NCBI RefSeq assembly: GCF_017876165.1
Contig: NZ_JAGINQ010000001.1
Coordinates: 558,001-622,000, forward strand
Source of the DNA: Azospirillum soli
GTDB lineage: Bacteria; Pseudomonadota; Alphaproteobacteria; Azospirillales; Azospirillaceae
DNA length: 64,000 bases
Direction: 5' to 3'
Shown in pieces: positions 63,031 through 64,000 of this stretch. The translations under genes were made by a program, and so were the position numbers. The notes under the pieces are model-generated. The model saw nothing but the letters and a program-made list of their open reading frames with translations, was not told the origin of the DNA and did no database searches. Numbering within the stretch: the stretch's first letter is position 1; the number at the start of each line of letters is the position of its first letter.

Positions 63031-63209
63031 ACGTGGCGCCGATCCGCCATGGCGCGGGACCTTAGCCTCACCGTTGCGGATTCACAGGACGCGATCGCTC
63101 CCCTCGGGTGGGACGACACTGGCGGGACAACAGGCCGCCATGTTTGGAACGGTTGGCGGCGCTCATCCCGATGAAACATCGCGAAGCGCACCTCGGACCT
63201 GACCAAAAG

Positions 63210-63461
63210 TCATACGCGATCCAGGCGGTTCTGCAGCTCAAGCAAAATCTCCTGTTCGAGATCGGAGATGAGCTCGCGACAGGCCTTGATGTGCTCGGCT
63301 GGTGGCGGTCTGTCCGCCCTTTCCCAACGGCGCAGCACGTCGATCGCTTCTCCATAGTCTTCGCACAAGTTGCGAAAGAAACGATTATCGGCGCAATGCT
63401 GTTTGATGACCGCCGCCAGATCCGGGAAACGTTCGACCGCATGTCGCGTCTTGTCCGACAT
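63210..63461 (-). CDS. Small cytoplasmic protein of unknown function
   Basis: An 83-residue helical protein (MSDKTRHAVERFPDLAAVIKQH...). The central segment NRFFRNLCEDYGEAIDVLRRWE followed by a second long helix (AEHIKACRELISDLEQEILLELQNRL) is protein-like and recalls small conserved proteins with FxxLCxDYxxAxxxLxRWE that I cannot name. AGAGG lies five bases before ATG 63461. A copy of the bipartite element lies 100 bases upstream, as for two genes of the island. Confidence 0.75.
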   Translation of the reverse strand: MSDKTRHAVERFPDLAAVIKQHCADNRFFRNLCEDYGEAIDVLRRWERADRPPPAEHIKACRELISDLEQEILLELQNRLDRV

Positions 63462-64000
63462 GGGACCTCTCGTCGGTTTTTGACGGATGCGGACGTCGGC
63501 ATTGAAGGAATGCCGGAATGCTTGACGTGATTGGTTAAGACTGCACGAGATCCTGCGCCTGCTTGAAGGGTGCAACAGTTGACATCGATACCGTAACAAG
63601 ACAGGAAGCGCGCATCCTCGACAAAATTTCGGGGAGTCTCCGCGCCCACACGGGAAAATAATCTATCCTCAAAAGGAGTTATATAATCTTTGCCACGCTC
63701 ATCCGGCATATACGCCTTCATCGATCATTTCGCCGCAGCTGCGTTCTGGCTATGATGCCTTCCGCGCGACCAAAAGCCGCAGCCATATACTTCGTCATGG
63801 AGCGAAAACCATTGCGGCAAGTGCTTAAACAGGCTGAGAACAACAAAGCTTGAACGGATGTCAACGTGACGCGCCGATGACCGCGTGATTTTGCTTTCAT
63901 CACGCCCTCGACACGACCTGGAGGTGATCAGGGGCTGAAAACGGGAAAGCGGCATGCGACGGAGGGTACCCGCGGTCAATGGGCGCGACCATCGGACAGG
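63462..64000. other. Gene-poor end of window
   Basis: Apart from the bipartite element (63562-63597) I see no convincing gene. Base composition is less GC-rich than the rest. The frames at 63718-63903 and 63725-63979 (both minus) are short. The first starts with ATGAAAGCAAAATC after a GAGGG box and could encode a 60-residue basic peptide, but nothing else supports it. Confidence 0.4.
63562..63597 (-). promoter_or_regulatory. Bipartite palindromic element, copy 3
   Basis: On the minus strand: GTTACGGTATC, five bases, CAACTGTTGC, three bases, CTTCAAG. Centres at 63592 and 63577, 15 bases apart. It points toward the 83-residue gene starting at 63461. It shares CTTCAAG with copy 1, beyond the two palindromes. 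Confidence 0.6.

Larger units (their letters stand above)
62855..63209. other. Gene-free region with short repeats
   Basis: About 355 bases between the lipoprotein gene and the small minus-strand gene. Contains a 17-base tandem repeat (62876-62909) and an inverted repeat (62998-63030). Overlapping open frames on both strands lack ribosome sites and look unlike protein. Confidence 0.5.

Noticed and set aside
62344..63174. Plus-strand open frame overlapping the lipoprotein gene
   Set aside because: It overlaps the lipoprotein gene in another frame, lacks a ribosome site and has shadow-like composition.
40505..63568. Reading the element as a heat-shock (RpoH) promoter because CTTGAAG appears on its reverse strand in two copies
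   Set aside because: No CCCCAT-like -10 box lies at the right distance, and the third copy lacks CTTGAA. The genes also lie on the wrong side for that orientation.
40505..63597. Reading the bipartite element as a sigma-54 promoter
   Set aside because: The GG...GC spacing does not fit -24/-12 in the three copies. The GG is missing in the third copy at the needed place.
63718..63979. Two short minus-strand frames near the right end as genes
   Set aside because: They overlap in different frames, have weak or no family features and only one has a possible ribosome site.

Overview
The window is high-GC, densely coded bacterial DNA with Shine-Dalgarno-led genes, frequent ATGA overlaps and many long operons. 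The gene content points to a free-living alphaproteobacterium of the Azospirillum / Rhodospirillales type: LldP-Dld-LldEFG lactate use, saccharopine-type lysine catabolism with an ALDH7 dehydrogenase, an Mla lipid ABC system with a PqiC-like lipoprotein, and a DUF3141-Pta-AckA cluster. The genus is inferred from content only. No rRNA, tRNA, CRISPR array, insertion sequence or phage gene was recognised.

Layout. 1-3862: a cut-off membrane protein gene, a pentapeptide-repeat protein, a nicotinamidase-like cysteine hydrolase and a pair of membrane/coiled-coil proteins of unknown role. 3936-7678: galU, ugd and a phosphomannomutase/phosphoglucomutase, which together supply UDP-glucose, UDP-glucuronate and hexose-1-phosphates for envelope polysaccharide. 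7815-10182: a membrane J-domain protein with a VWA protein, then an RluA-type pseudouridine synthase. 10189-17217: a BMP-type binding protein, an MBOAT/SGNH pair probably O-acetylating a polysaccharide, a DUF123 protein and a multi-PAS histidine kinase. 17323-25977: a complete lactate locus (GntR regulator, permease, FAD/FeS D-lactate dehydrogenase, LldEFG). 26048-31818: a DUF2270 protein, then lysine catabolism (saccharopine dehydrogenase, Lrp regulator, a thiamine diphosphate enzyme, ALDH7). 32306-35676: polyol dehydrogenase, Gfo/Idh/MocA oxidoreductase and an EamA exporter. 35800-39753: Mla-type lipid transport.

From about 39.8 kb to 63.5 kb lies an envelope/stress island. Its core is a run of 13 genes on the minus strand, from 60075 down to 41035, with no gap above about 75 bases: a DUF3141 PHA-synthase-like alpha/beta hydrolase, a small unknown protein, phosphotransacetylase, acetate kinase, two membrane-fusion proteins with one RND pump, an MscS channel, a GH63-like glucosidase, a small surface protein, an AI-2E family permease, a secreted protein and a patatin lipoprotein. 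Small secreted proteins flank it. The intergenic regions around this island carry a repeated two-part palindromic element (GTTACSGTAWC, then five bases, then CAACNGTTGC). Its three complete copies all point at a gene of the island, and the two half-palindromes always sit 15 bases apart centre to centre. This looks like a shared operator or promoter and is the most interesting unexplained signal in the window.

The last 1 kb (from about 62.9 kb) is gene-poor, with short tandem and inverted repeats and one convincing small gene. Functions are assigned by reading motifs; no database search was possible.
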